Source of the DNA: Bolinopsis microptera
Lineage: Eukaryota > Ctenophora > Tentaculata > Lobata > Bolinopsidae
Assembly (NCBI RefSeq): GCF_026151205.1
Contig: NC_087080.1
Coordinates: forward strand, 10,277,837 to 10,341,836
DNA length: 64,000 nucleotides
Direction of reading: 5' to 3'
The notes beneath the pieces were generated by a model. That model worked only from the letters and a program-made list of their open reading frames with translations. It was not told the DNA's origin and did not search any database. Position numbers and translations under genes: made by a program. This document shows, piece by piece, positions 11,144-22,834 of this stretch. The stretch's first letter is position 1; each line of letters opens with the position of its first letter.

Positions 11144-14100
11144 TCATTGCATATTCTCTGACTGTTCCTTTAGTCTCCAGGCGGCATCCATGTACTTGGT
11201 GACTTCACTCATGGTTCTTGGGTGGTGTAGTCTGATATCTGACCTGTCACTGTCGATCTGAAATTGAAGATCGCAAATGTTAGTGGCCATTTACTTAGGA
11301 CGTCCGCCAAAATCGCAGATTTTCAGACCACCCCTGTCCGGGTGTGTCCGAATTTTCAAACCCACACTCCCCCTCCCCCGGACGTCCAGATTTCCAGCTA
11401 CTTTTAAGACTACAAATAAAATCAACTCAAATTCATTGTTAATAATCATCCGGATTTTCAGAAACCACCCCCTACCCCTGTCCAGATTTGTCCTAAATTC
11501 CAAAACCACCCCCCTCCCTATATATATTTGCCGGACGTCCTAAGTAGATGGCCCCTTAAATGATGATTCCAATTTGCGGCGCGTTTAGTATAGGTAGTCA
11601 TGGTAACCGTCGAAACCTACTTCAGAGCGCCAAGAAAACTGTAAAATAGTCTTGCGCGTTACAAAAACAACATATATCGTCGGGACTGACTCGTAGGCCG
11701 CTTCGAGTATTTACCGGTAGCGGGCTAGGAAAGAATTTAACAGTGACTTCAGTGCAAATATTAGAGTTCCGTTTTGAAATTGGTTTCAACCATCAACCGC
11801 GATTGTCTCACAATATTCTGATTTGGAGTTCTTGACCTAGTCACTTCATCTGGCAATCCTTTTCCTAGTATCACCAGCCAAATTAGCTAAGCCAATAATC
11901 TATTTATTCAAGGATCCGTTGGGTTTTCTAATTTTTCAAAGTGACATAGAATTAAATTAGTCTAAGTACAAATGGTTAACAGTTTTCTCTCTGTTCCCCT
12001 TTTTCCCACACCCGATAAAACAAGTGTTGAGTGTTCGCAAATATAATTCAGCATAAAAGCGTAATAACTCTACAAATGATAGTGCACAATATAAATGGGT
12101 GATTAGTCCATCGATTAGTCCATCGATAGATATTTTGTTTCGGTGTTATTTAATTCTAATTTGTGATTCCAATCTAATGCTCTGAGCTCTCTCATTTTTG
12201 TAGCGTTGAAAAATGCATAATACATAGATAATATTAGATAAATTGGCGATTTTAATGCACACCAGCTCGTTTCGTCATTACTAAAACGACCCATTTTGCT
12301 TAATCTAAGGATATTAACAGTCTTCAAAATTGGGCTCATCATAATAAGATGGTGTTTCACCCTTCAAAAAGTCACGTTCTTTCTATTACCCGAGTATATT
12401 CTATGAATCGTAGTGTTAATTTTGTGTACTCAATGAATGAAACGGCTATCGAATACACAGACATTGAAAAAGATCTTGGAGTACATATCAATAGTAAGTT
12501 AGATTGGTCACATCACTGTGATATGATATACTCTAAGGCTAGTCAGAGGTTAGGCCTTCTAAAAAGAACATGTTACTTCACCAAGAACACTAAAAAACGT
12601 CGGGCCTTCTATCTATCTCAGGTTAGAAGTCATTTCGAACACTGCACAATTGTCTGGCGGCCTCATTCAGAAACCTCGGTGGAGAAACTTGAATCGATAC
12701 AAAAAAGAGGTATCAAGTGGATCCTTAATGATATTTACTTGAGCCTTAGGGACAAAAAAAGGTATTTCATAGCGTGTAAGGAACTAAATATCCTTCCACT
12801 CTCGGTAAGGTTTGATTACAAGGATATATTATATTTTCATAATATTTTTTATGACATGTCAGTTGTGACATTTCCACCTTACTTACGACGTTTCATGGGA
12901 AGTAGGTTAAGGCGATCACATCTAGACGATCTCAGTATGATTAGTGACATTTCTCCTCAAGTTCCACAAAACCTTACGTCAAGCCAGACCAGATGTTCAG
13001 GCATATCTAAGTCTTACTTTTACAGAGCACACATTCTTTGGAATAAACTCCCTTATGAATTAAGGGAAATCTCAAGGCCATCCGTGTTTAAAACCCATTT
13101 AATTAAGTACCTCTGGACAGTTCTAAACGACCATATAACATCCTCTGACAGTTAAACAATTTACCTTAATGTAACTATATTGTCTAAATATAAATTGATA
13201 TGAAGTATAATTAATAAAATATGTTAAATAAAGTGTGTTTATAATTATGATTTATGGTACATTGTTATTTATTATATTTATATTTTAGGCTGTAACCTTA
13301 TTAGTTCAATGGAATAAACCTAGCATGCCTTGGTTGCAGCATCGCTTCACTTATAGGTGCATTTAGGGCCCGATGTAATTGCTATGATCAGTTTACTGGT
13401 CAACTGGTGTTTCGGTGTCCCTTATTTTGTTTACACTCGGTCACTTGTCAAGGCATGTAAGGTCATTCGGCGATATTTTCTTTGAAATAAAATGATGTAT
13501 TTGTGTAACAATTTGAAAGTTTATTGATTTAAAAAAAAAAAAAAACTATTGTCCTTTTTTAGTTTGATTGGTCTGATATAATTATAGTCGTATCTTATAA
13601 TGAAACTAATTAACCGAAAGGCAACCCCAGACGTGCGCTAGAATGAGGATTTGGGTTGTTACGGTGACAATGCTAAGCTTTGCAGCAGGTAACTTCAAAT
13701 TTTTTATGACATGATATTAAGTGAGTATAAAACAATACCTACTGCACTGGTTCACTATTTCGTATTCTTATCTCCGTTAATTAACTATTTATTTAATTTC
13801 CTCGTGATCTCAATAAATAAGTTTCGCAAAACGAATAATGAATGGAGCATTTAGATCTCCCAGAAAAGAAATGGAGAGTCAATATTTAACCAGCCTTACG
13901 TTCGGTTTTACAGTGCTAAGAAAGTCCGTAAAATTCGTTAAAACCAGAATTAGTAACTAGTCACATGACTTATCCTATTCCAGGCATTTCCAAGACAGGC
14001 AATTCCATGAAAGTCTACCCACTGGAACCAGGACAGGAAGCGCAGATAAAGACAGCCACTCAAAGAGGCAGTATAATACTTAGCATCACATTCTTTGATG

Positions 14101-17100
14101 GAACGAATGGATATGTCAGTGTCCAGTGCACGGAACCGTTTACAAACACCTGGAAATACCTGATAACCGACTGCTCAGCTGGCTACACGCTCCTGAGCGG
14201 AGTTCCACGCAGTGCAGTTAAAGTTTGGACATTTACCCCCACATTAACACACTTCATATTAGAGTGTAACGGTGTGGGTGTTCTGAACTTTAACTACGCT
14301 AGTAGTGGGAGGCATGGCTGTCAGGAGGACTGGGGAAAAGAGATAACAGGGAGGAGATTCTACAGTGGCGGTCTCTACAATAATACCGGACTACTAAGGG
14401 TACAATTAGCGGGTTAGTGCCCTCCCACAATAGATGTGTTACAATATTGACTGGTGCACGATTAGATTTGGTTACATAGAGTTGGTTACGATTGCTAATA
14501 TATACAAAATATTCAATGTCATTTAGTGTATAGTTGATTTAGTTTGTGGTATTATAGACTTTGTGTCAGTGATACAGGTTGCGTGGGTTACAGGTTGCCC
14601 TCGAGGGCAATGAAAAGTTAAATTTAATACCAATCTACAATCTACATCTAGGTAAATAAAGGTAAAATATCAGGCAGATGAAGGGCTGGACAGGTAATAG
14701 GTAATACCAGGTATACAAATTTTGGAACTAACGGACCAACGTCAAATAACTTAACTAAGATATCATGAGCATAATAAAAACCACCCTCAAGGAGTGTGCC
14801 CTTCTATTGTAACACAAAGATATGATGTCAGGCAACTAACAGTTATTTCTGAATTCAGAACCGCTACTACTCACTTACTGGTCGTATGTAACAATATACC
14901 TTTAAGTAAGCTCAGTAAGTACATAACAGTCGACAAAGAGAACACCTTTGTTAATTACTGCCTGAAACTTGTAAGCCAACCTTGTGCAAGATTCATTATT
15001 CCGTGATTTGGTATTCGGGATATTTTATACCCTAAATTTGATAGCAAGTTTGGGCAATGTCTTAGAACAGTCACATCAAGAAAAATAAAGAAAACTTCAG
15101 TTGCACTTACCCTCAAATTCATACGATTATTTTTACAGGAAGAAGACTAAAATGATGACCCAACCAATCCAACTCTTTTAGAAGTTGACAGCAGTGCAGT
15201 TGGAGACATTTTAACAGACAGTAAGTTAACTATCTATATTTTTATGTAACCATGATAAGCAACATAGAACTGTCGGTATGATGGTGCTATTGAACATAAT
15301 AGCATATTTATAGTGAACAAACGATCGAAAATCAAAATCTTGATAATGATATCGAGTGTAAGTGTTAATAGTGACCTTATCACGAAGCACGTGCTTATAA
15401 ACTGTTGATTCACGTTGGAGACTGGAGTGTTCAGAAAATTTAAACCTAGTGTTTTGGTTTTAATTTTAATTTTACTTGATTGAATTTTAATAATTTAATG
15501 TTATGATTTACAATCGAATCGTGCTTTTCTGCGTACGATTTTGCGTCATTGAATAAAGATACCAATCAGGTAAGCATAAAAATGTGACTTTAAGAAAGGA
15601 TGGCACGTGATAATCCCTTTACCTTTACAATTATAAATGGCAAAGCCTGTATGCGTCTTGTAATGAGTGGCTTTTTAATGTTTGGCAGATCTTGGGTTTA
15701 AACAATAACAAATAGGGATTCCAAAATATGCCCCAGGGTTACCTGGTGGTCTAAGCAGTATTTCCAGTCTTCATAACGGTTTTAGGATCAACTTACGGTA
15801 TCTTAGGGGCGGGTTTTTATTATCTAGAGAAAGGCTAAACTCCCAAGCGGTAGACTGAACTAAAACTTAGTAGTAAGTTCGAACTTGTATCGCTAAAATC
15901 GCTAAAACTGAGAGCGGAATATAAAGAGAAACGACGGGTTAGGTCTATACTAAAAACCTGACCTGTTGTTCTTCTTTCTATTTATATATGATACAAAGAA
16001 AACTCCATTTACGGACGTGAGGAGAGTTAGGACTCCTCAATAACTACATTAAATACATTCCTTCTGTAACGTCCTCAATAAATGTAATAGATTTGTAGTG
16101 TCGTAATTAGTTTAAAACTAATTACAACACTAGTACTACTAGGGGGCCCGTGGTCATAGCGAGAAAGCTAACAGTTTTTATTCGAAAGCTTTATTCGAGG
16201 ACATTTCAGGGGGCGTATTCATGGAATAGTTGTCAAAGGTCAGCGCTTATGAGTGATGAGTAATTGGAACATGGTTATTACATATTATTGGTTAGGAGGT
16301 GTGATGCACCAACTTTGTTCCTTTGTATTTAAAAAACTTTCATTATGCCTGTTTTTAAGTATTTCAGAGCGGTGATGTAAATTTTAATTAATTTTCCTCT
16401 ACATTATTCCCATAATTTCAATATTTAACGGCATTTTAAACTTAAAGCTTGATTAACATAGCAACTTAGTTTTTTCTTATAAAAGAATAATATTTTACGA
16501 GAAGTTCAATCGAATGATCGGTCGATTATTTAGTAGTGGCATGATGAATTTTTGAATATTCTTTGATTATTACTTTCATAATCATATCATTAAAACAGAC
16601 AAAAAAGCAACATAACTTTTATTTTCATGACTTTTGCTCCATTATAAGCTGTTTCATTTGGTCAGAGATCAAGCAAATAGATACTCTAAAACTGTGGGAG
16701 GGATCAATAAATGGTAGCCGAATGTAAGAAATTTTAAATTCTTGTTTATCCCCAGAAAAAAAAACTATGTAGCCTCGATCATATTTGTAAACAATCATAC
16801 GTAATATTTCACGGGAAATTACAGGGTGGGTCATTAACTTTAAGAACTTACCAACGGGGTGGTAAACCAGCCATAGGATTGACTTTCTGTTTGAGGATAG
16901 TCATACTTCTCTGTAGGGACTTCCCGAGCTTTCTTGAATATGTTAATAAACTGTTCTGAAATTAAGAAATGTGAACACATAATTTACACTCTTATGAGCA
17001 TAGGTCCAAATAGTTATTTATACAAGTCGTGTATATTTAAGCCAGTCATTTTTATTACAATTTCTAACAAAAGGAATTTGCTACGTATGAAGGTGACACC

Positions 17101-17827
17101 AATACCCTCTGTTTGGCCCCATCAATACTATACGGATAAAATAAGAAAAACGTCTCAATCATTAATCATTCATTATTCAGCCTGCTTCCCTTCCGTATAT
17201 AAGCTGGTTCAGTTAGAAACTCTCAATGTTTGAATGTTTATCTCTCAGAAAGATATGAAGAATAGATAAAGTTTGAAGTGGTAAAGTTCTACACAATAAT
17301 ACTTACCGTCCTCCTGAGTGTCATCCTCTACATTTGAGTTTGGTTTGGAAGCCAAAACGTTAACTGAAATTGAAACCATAAATATAGATGAGACCGAATT
17401 ATCATGTTTAATCCTGACCATGATGGGACATAGTGTGCTTATCTTAGCATGAGGTCAGAGCAGAGGTGGTAACATCATACTCAACATAAAAAACAAATTT
17501 TTTGCTTATAATTCCATAGACACATTCTATTGTAGTTATATGAAGCTAAAGATAATACCGCCATATATACTGATTAGTTCACCATAAGGTATTATCATAA
17601 GATCAATGTGTTATTCCTACACTTTATACGTGATGCAATAGTATAATAATTGATAGGGAATGGATATACCAGGCCATATATTCAGAAAACTTTCACTTAC
17701 TCTTTTTAAAGGGATTAACACGATAGTCCTTGTGCAATTTCTGGTGCTTCTGCTCTTTCTTTATAGTCTCACACAAAATTGCATTCTGGTGAACGAAGTT
17801 AAGTGGGGCAGGTTCTTTTGATGCCAT
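11144..17827 (-). CDS. CFAP144: CFAP144 (FAM183) ciliary microtubule-associated protein, four exons
   Basis: Exons 17827-17701, 17363-17307, 16955-16852 and 11257-11144 join in phase (1/2, 1/2, 0/0) to 133 residues, the usual size of this family. Diagnostic segments, in order: HQNAILCETIKKEQKHQKLH, YRVNPFKK, a KPNS turn, EVPTEKYDYPQTESQSYGW, and the C-terminal TKYMDAAWRLKEQSENMQ. CFAP144/FAM183 proteins bind inside axonemal doublet microtubules of motile cilia and flagella (family knowledge). ATG 17827 lies 3 bp after a cctttag acceptor, so a 5' non-coding exon probably exists upstream. The last intron is 5.6 kb and hosts another gene on the opposite strand. A Penelope-like element ends immediately upstream of the start. 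Every residue block fits, so I am confident. Confidence 0.92.
12304..13155 (+). mobile_element. 5'-truncated LINE, C-terminal part of reverse transcriptase ORF
   Basis: An open frame of about 283 codons reads like the end of a non-LTR retrotransposon ORF2. It shows NSLQNWAHHNKMVFHPSKSH, then EKDLGVHINSKLDWSHHCD, LSQVRSHFEHCTIVWRPH, and the terminal WNKLPYELREI...FKTHL motif typical of CR1/jockey-like elements. Residual similarity starts just upstream of the first ATG (12349); a TAA at 12301 bounds it. RT catalytic motifs are absent, so it is dead on arrival. It lies within the last intron of CFAP144, antisense to that gene, 0.5 kb from the nested secreted-protein gene. Confidence 0.85.
13156..13642. 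other. LINE 3' region and presumed promoter of nested gene
   Basis: AT-rich sequence after the LINE stop, with a (A)14 run at about 13532-13546. The nested gene starts at 13643, so its promoter must lie here; I see no convincing TATA or initiator. Confidence 0.35.
13643..14417 (+). CDS. Small secreted protein of unrecognised family, two exons, nested in CFAP144 intron
   Basis: Exon 1 (13643-13688) codes a signal peptide, MRIWVVTVTMLSFAAG, ending at a good donor (G|gtaact). Exon 2 (13984-14417) starts after tattccag and joins in phase 1/2, giving 159 residues. The mature part has spaced cysteines and aromatics: VSVQCTEPF, DCSAGYTLL, then W-x-F...FILECNGVGVLNFNYASS and HGCQEDWGKEI. This pattern reminds me of secreted beta-rich domains in invertebrates, but I cannot name it. 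A weak donor overlaps the stop (GCGG|gttagt at 14412). A possible third exon at about 15174-15222 (cttttag|AAGTTGAC...GACA|gtaagtt) would keep phase and replace the stop. It lies opposite in strand to CFAP144, inside its 5.6-kb intron. Confidence 0.72.
14418..16851. other. Rest of CFAP144 intron 3, no further gene certain
   Basis: AT-rich. It contains an AATAAA-like signal near 14655 that could end the nested secreted gene, and a small exon-like stretch at about 15139-15222 bounded by ttttacag and gtaagtt whose frame has an early stop unless an internal acceptor is used. Nothing else supportable. Confidence 0.4.
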
Positions 17828-17843
17828 AACCTAAAGGAAGTAT
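17828..17843. repeat. Putative target-site duplication, left copy
   Basis: Identical 16-mer to 19186-19201, at the 3' edge of the Penelope-like fragment. On the minus strand it supplies the tacttcctttag acceptor used just before the CFAP144 start codon. Confidence 0.6.
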
Positions 17844-19185
17844 CAAGAGTTTAAATTCCCAAATAGTCAGACTGAGCAGGTTGAGCTGTAGTAAAACACA
17901 GTACTGAGGTGTTAAAACATTTTCATTACTATCTTCAGTAACATCCTGAATCAGAAACTCGGTTAATATCAGTTCCTACAAAGTGTAACATTGGAAATGA
18001 AATGACACAACTAAAAACGATACCTATGAATATTTTTAAAAACATAACTTTTGTGCCCCAATGCAATGGAAAACCTTTAAGATAAATCCAATAATGGAAT
18101 CCCAAACGGGTCCACGGCATTGAGCCCCAATGGACGTATAGTTCTTAGTTTCTGAATATAACGGTGTTCATCCACTTCTAGAGTTCTTGGGCTACTATTA
18201 CTGAGAATTGACACTTTGTAAGCCTGGTTGAAATTGTCACGTTGTTTCATGTTATGAACTTCTACAAGGTGTTTACCCAAGCTGAATCCGTCGTCGTTTT
18301 CTTCAGGGACAAACGTGTTGTCCGAAATGAGTTTGTAGTAATGGGCGCGATGTTCGTTTACTCGTGCCCTTAGGGGCTGCACCGTTCTTCCTACATAACA
18401 CATATTACAAAGTTGGCAACTGAAGATGTATACAACATTGTAGCTGACACATGTACCAGACACTGCTTTGGCTCGCTGTCCATTGACTGTTATTGATGGA
18501 TGTGGAGATATGATGTTACAGGTACCGCAGTGTCTGCCCCCACATGGTCTTGTGTGAGGTTGGGTTAAGTCATCCGCAAACTGTTTTGCTTTGACTAACT
18601 TCCTTCTAAATGATGTTCCAGTACGTCTGACGAATTTGAAGATAGGGCGTGACGTACCGGCTCTAGATGATATTGGGGAGCCTGGGGTGTTTCCACTTGT
18701 ATGGGAACCAGATAATCCTGAGAAGCTCCTGGTTCTACTGAGTTCTGGTTCCAATCTTTTTACCGATTCTACTAACTCTTGATCGCTGCCAAATGTTGAA
18801 ATAACGCGGACTGCTGGTTCTGGAGACTTTGGGACCAGGACACTGCTGTTTGAGTTGTCCAGTGGTTTGAGGCATCTTTCAAAGCCTTTGACTTTTTCAC
18901 TGATGTTATCTACCATAGTTTTAGGGTAGTTGGATTGGAAGAAAAAGGTTTTTAATTCATCAATTTGTTTTCGGAGTCTGTCGTTATCATTGATGATTCG
19001 CCGGAGTCTCAGGCATGCACTATAGACTATGCTGCTGAATGTATGGTTCGGGTGGTGGGAACCGAAGTACAGGTAAGAGCGAGCATCAGTCTCTTTAACA
19101 TGGAGGTCTGTCTGAAGATCGCCTGCGGTGTCGAAACAAAATTTTATGTCTAAGAACGCCACATAAACATTGTTATCTTCTATGG
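17844..19185 (-). mobile_element. 5'-truncated Penelope-like element (RT thumb plus GIY-YIG endonuclease)
   Basis: An open frame of more than 360 codons ends at TGA 18077. It begins inside the reverse transcriptase (NNVYVAFLDIKFCFDT, then LHVKETDARSYLYFGSHHPN and the RLRRI helix) and continues through a linker to a Cys/His cluster (CGGRHCGTC) and a GIY-YIG nuclease: NVVYIFSCQLCNMCYVGRT, RVNEHRAHYY, FSLGKHLVEVHN. RT followed by GIY-YIG with extra Cys and His is the hallmark of EN+ Penelope-like elements. The N-terminal two thirds of the RT is missing. A 16-bp direct repeat, aacctaaaggaagtat, flanks the fragment at 17828-17843 and 19186-19201 and looks like a target-site duplication. The left copy contains the splice acceptor in front of the CFAP144 ATG. 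Confidence 0.88.
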
Positions 19186-19201
19186 AACCTAAAGGAAGTA
19201 T
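19186..19201. repeat. Putative target-site duplication, right copy
   Basis: Identical 16-mer to 17828-17843, at the truncated 5' edge of the Penelope-like fragment. A caution: the element's reading frame stays open for some codons through this copy, which could be chance. Confidence 0.5.
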
Positions 19202-19412
19202 ATCATTCCAAGTGGTGTTGGTAAGCCGAAAAACACAGTATCAGAATTTAGAATTTAAACAAAAATGACATTAAAATGACACTGTATGTAAGAGGACCAT
19301 CATGTCCAAAAATATACAAAATGTTAATTACTGAACAACATTATGATTAAATCTGAAATAGCTATTAGTCACCATCAAGGCACTGGAAGCTGTATATCTG
19401 GAGAAAACTATG

Positions 19413-19580
19413 ACAGGTGGCGCGGTGTATGCAGAGTATGATAATGTCAGCCTTGCGTCGCGGCTGACATTTTACTTTACTAAAAATTTTGTTTTACTAT
19501 TAGCTTTCATTACGTTTGAATTATCGCGTCCGCGGCAAGGGTGACATTATCATACTCTGCATACACCCGCGCCACCTCTC
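19413..19580. mobile_element. MITE-like element with about 43-bp terminal inverted repeats
   Basis: Left arm aggtggcgcggtgtatgcag onward to cagccttgc and right arm gcaagggtgacatt to gcgccacctctc are near-perfect reverse complements around about 80 bp of AT-rich core. No coding capacity. A second partial copy of the end (gcgcgccacctctcag) follows at 19582-19598. Confidence 0.8.
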
Positions 19581-19639
19581 AGGCGCGCCACCTCTCAGCC
19601 ACCACTCGTAGGTGGCAACTCCACTGTGATAGAATGTCC

Positions 19640-20222
19640 ATCCTACTGCCTACTGGTAGGACATTTTCAAACTTCAGCTTTCCACGACTCAAATTTCACT
19701 GTTTTGATTAAATGTTTGTTGAATAACCATCTTACAAGGTCACTGAGGATGGCACAAGACACGATTGAGGTACTCAAAGTTCTTTTCCCCAAAGAAAGCT
19801 TTGATAAACGGGAAATCATCAAAATATAAAAAGAGATGTTGGAAGATTTTTGAAGAGGAGCTTTTCTGCCGTCCCCTTGACCCAACTTTCGCAGTTTTTA
19901 CTGACATTTTGATCAGTGACCAATCAGTGAGATCGGTGAGAGTGTCACAAGTCGCCATCAAGATACTGGAAGTAGTATATCTGGAGAAAACTTAGATGCA
20001 ATAAAAATTTTGAATAAGTCCTACCAGTAGGAAATAGTCGAATTTCAGCTGTCAGCGACCCAAATTTCATTGTTTTGACTGAATTTTTCTTGAATGACCA
20101 TCATACAAGGTCACTGAGGATGACACACAACACGATTGAGGCACTCAAATTTTGCACCCAAGGAAAGCTTTGATAAACGAGAAATCATTAGAATATAAAA
20201 AGAGATTTTGGAAGATGACGGT
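19640..20222. repeat. Diverged direct duplication of an about 200-bp module
   Basis: Segment 19650-19860 (caaatttcactgttttgatt, then aaggtcactgaggatggcac, then aaagctttgataaacggg) recurs at about 20055-20215 with scattered differences. A fragment of its end (gaggagcttttctgccgt) recurs at 20575. No coding frame persists, so I read it as a decayed repeat element. Confidence 0.65.
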
Positions 20223-20224
20223 GA

Positions 20225-20551
20225 ACAGGTGAACTTCCCAAAGTCAGCTCCAAGATAACCCAACGAAGGCTCAGACTTGCAGGTCATGCTCATCGACATC
20301 CGGAGCTGACATTGAACAAACTGATCCTCTGGAAGCCGAGTCATAGGCATACAAACAAGGGGCGACCTTACTTAACATTACTAGATAACCTAAAAGCAGA
20401 TACTGGGCTGAAGTCGATAGATGAGATAGCTAGACTGATGGAGCTGACAGAAAGCTGCGGAGATCTGTTATCAATGGATCTCGGGAACACTACCCGTTGT
20501 AAGCCTTTTTTCTTGAAAATTGTTGTTTTCTTGAGTCAAGTCAGTCAGTAA
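20225..20551 (+). pseudogene. Fragment of LINE ORF2 C-terminus
   Basis: The frame reads LPKVSSKITQRRLRLAGHAH, then LTLNKLILWKPSH, NKGRPYLTLLDNLKADTG and IDEIARLM. This is the recognisable tail of RTE-like non-LTR retrotransposons (RRLRLAGH...LLLWEP...GRP...DTG). It starts after a TGA at 20222-20224 and loses similarity after about 20450. No start codon or RT core, so it is a dead fragment in the transposon cluster. Confidence 0.8.
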
Positions 20552-20880
20552 GTCATTTTGAAAGATTTTTTGGAGAGGAGCTTTTCTGCCGTGTATCAAA
20601 TAATACTTATCGCAATCAATTACAATGCGAAGGATTGACATCGTCAATTATTAAAGAACTTAGAACCTGTTAGAAAAAATTTTGTGATGCAGTCGAGTGT
20701 AGAATTTAGTTATTGATCATCAATCATTATCAATTATTCATACCATCTCTATATATAGGATATAAATTTGTAATTAGTGTTCAAATATACAATGATTTTA
20801 GTTGCAAGTTGTTTTCGACCGACGGGAGCCCTTGTGTCACGTTGCGACCCCCACGGTTGACCATTGTTAATGGTCTGGCC

Positions 20881-21570
20881 CGGCGCGCGCTACATCGTAG
20901 CACTTGCTATCGGGCCAATATTTCGAGAAGAAAGCGGCGCGCGCTACTTCGAAGAAATTTAGACGAGTAACATCCGTCAACCCCCACGGTCGTTTCACTA
21001 TCAACTATGGTGACGATACAGGGGGAGCTGCGCACTCGTGCGCGGCGGGTCAAACAACGTATGACAAAGATAATTTATCTCAGAAAAAGAAGTAAGTCCA
21101 TGGACTTACTTCCTTATCTCAGAAAATGTTCAAGATTTTCTCAGAAAAGGAAGTAAGTTCGGACTAACGTCCTTCTCTCAGAAAATAATTGGCTAAAACC
21201 GAACATATTGTTTCTCAACTGGGACTTACTTCCTTGAGAATTGCATGCAACAACGTTTCCATACATTAATATGTAGCTCATGTTGTAGAGTTGATTGACG
21301 ATGTCAATCCGTCGAGATCGTTGCTCTGCGAAGCAGAGCAACGATCGTCGATGCGAAGCAAGAATGCTAGTTTGCGCGGCGCGTCGAAGCGGCGAAGTCC
21401 TCCAAGTTGTAGAGAATTTCCTGCTGGAAATTTTGATACCAATATTGCCATATTTCGAAAAATTGGACTTACTTCCTTTTCTGAGAATACTGATGTTTCT
21501 CGTCTAATTAATTTCTTCAAAGTAGCGCGCGCCGCTTTCTTCTCGAAATGTGCTACGAAGTCCTTTTAGA
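20881..21570. mobile_element. Foldback element with about 48-bp GC-rich inverted repeats
   Basis: The arm at 20921-20967 (tttcgagaagaaagcggcgc onward) is the reverse complement of 21499-21548 (ctcgtctaattaa ... ttctcgaaa) with few differences. Both hold gcgcgcgc and a conspicuous CpG content unlike the surrounding DNA. Inside are smaller hairpins: a perfect 14-bp stem with gaa loop at about 21316-21346, and palindromic aagtaagtccatggacttactt at about 21089-21112. No coding capacity, so non-autonomous. Confidence 0.7.
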
Positions 21571-21740
21571 ATCTTGATGGTTTAATTGTCAATTGTGTAT
21601 TGTAGCGCGATGAGTTAATGGGGCGCGCACGCCGCGCACTCAATTATGCTTCTTGCAACCACTAGATCGGTGAAATGCGCTACTGCGCCTCGCCGAGCTG
21701 CGATGAATTGACATCGTCAATTAAACTTTTAGACATCTAA

Positions 21741-21934
21741 GCTTACTGGGCGGCGCTCAGCCTGTCATTGCGCCGAATTTTTATTCATGAACATAATAGC
21801 CTGGGGTCCCCAGGTAAATCTAAGCCTGATGAGGTCCCCTGGTAATCTAGCTCGCGTTGGGTTACCTGAGGACCCCAGGCTATTATGTTCATTAACATTT
21901 GGCGGAATGACAGGCTGAGCGCGGCCCAGTAAGC
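21741..21934. mobile_element. Foldback element, about 75-bp imperfect inverted repeats
   Basis: The left arm begins gcttactgggcggcgctcag and continues through aacataatagcctggggtcc. The right arm mirrors it: ggaccccaggctattatgtt through ctgagcgcggcccagtaagc. Mismatches and short indels mark it as aged. No open frame. Confidence 0.75.
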
Positions 21935-22683
21935 GTTGGGCTACTGTTATGTGACTGTCATGTTAGTTTACATTTGACTGCCAGTGCCAAGACTATGAAC
22001 TACACGGACACCCTTGACCATACTATTACTATTGAAAAAAGATCCCCCGGCTTGACACACGCTGCAACCCGACCCCTTTTGATCGCGCGCGAAGTCGCCG
22101 CAAAAGCAAAAAGGCCGCTCTTGCCGGAGTGCACGAGTCAGAGAGGAATACAAAGTGCAGCTATCCCCGGCAGTTTAATCAATTTACTTCTAATTCTTGC
22201 GACATTTCCGGAATAAACCACCCAATATATATTATATGTGATAAAAACCCGTTCGATGACGTGACATTTTCCGTTCAGAGCAAGGAGTTGTATTTTTAGA
22301 TGTTTGGCTTTTTATAGCGTTATAATTCTAATCATTAATCTGCCACAGTGAGTCAAATTTAGTAACATGAACACGACTGTAGAATGATTAATCATCTTCC
22401 GTCTTTATCAGTGAAAAGTCATGAAGTACCATTACAGCGGAAACAGCTCCATGCTGGGTCATAATTACAGAAGGTCACACTTTCAGGTGTAGACAAAAAT
22501 CACGACAAAATTTAACTTTTGCTGAACTTCACTGCCAAACAAGTGAGAGGGGTTATTTCTGCAACAAAATTATTTACATCATACAGTGTACACACGTTAA
22601 CATTAAATGTTATCAGACAGAGACCGGCGAAACGCTGGTGTCTTGTGAAGACCGGTAGTTAATCATTATATAAATAAAAGTGT

Positions 22684-22689
22684 TTTATT
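22684..22689 (-). terminator. Polyadenylation signal AATAAA (minus strand)
   Basis: TTTATT on the plus strand, about 145 bp downstream of the stop of the 22835-23029 frame on the minus strand, so a plausible 3' end for that exon's gene. Confidence 0.4.
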
Positions 22690-22834
22690 GCCTACTTTCA
22701 ACAAAACAGTATCAAGTTCTTATAATCTTCAATAAAAAAGAATTTATGGGCTATACAAACTGCAATCATTAATCCTATAGACCCCTAAATTTAGTTCGAA
22801 ATAGGTGACTTTTACTCATAAGGTAAAAATAAGT

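Noticed and set aside
16625-16834. Alternative last exon of CFAP144 (FRVSICLISDQMK...)
   Set aside because: Superficial resemblance, but out of phase; the exon at 11257-11144 fits phase and the family's C-terminus.
18591-19153. Plus-strand open frames across the Penelope-like element
   Set aside because: Antisense shadows of the RT/GIY-YIG frame.
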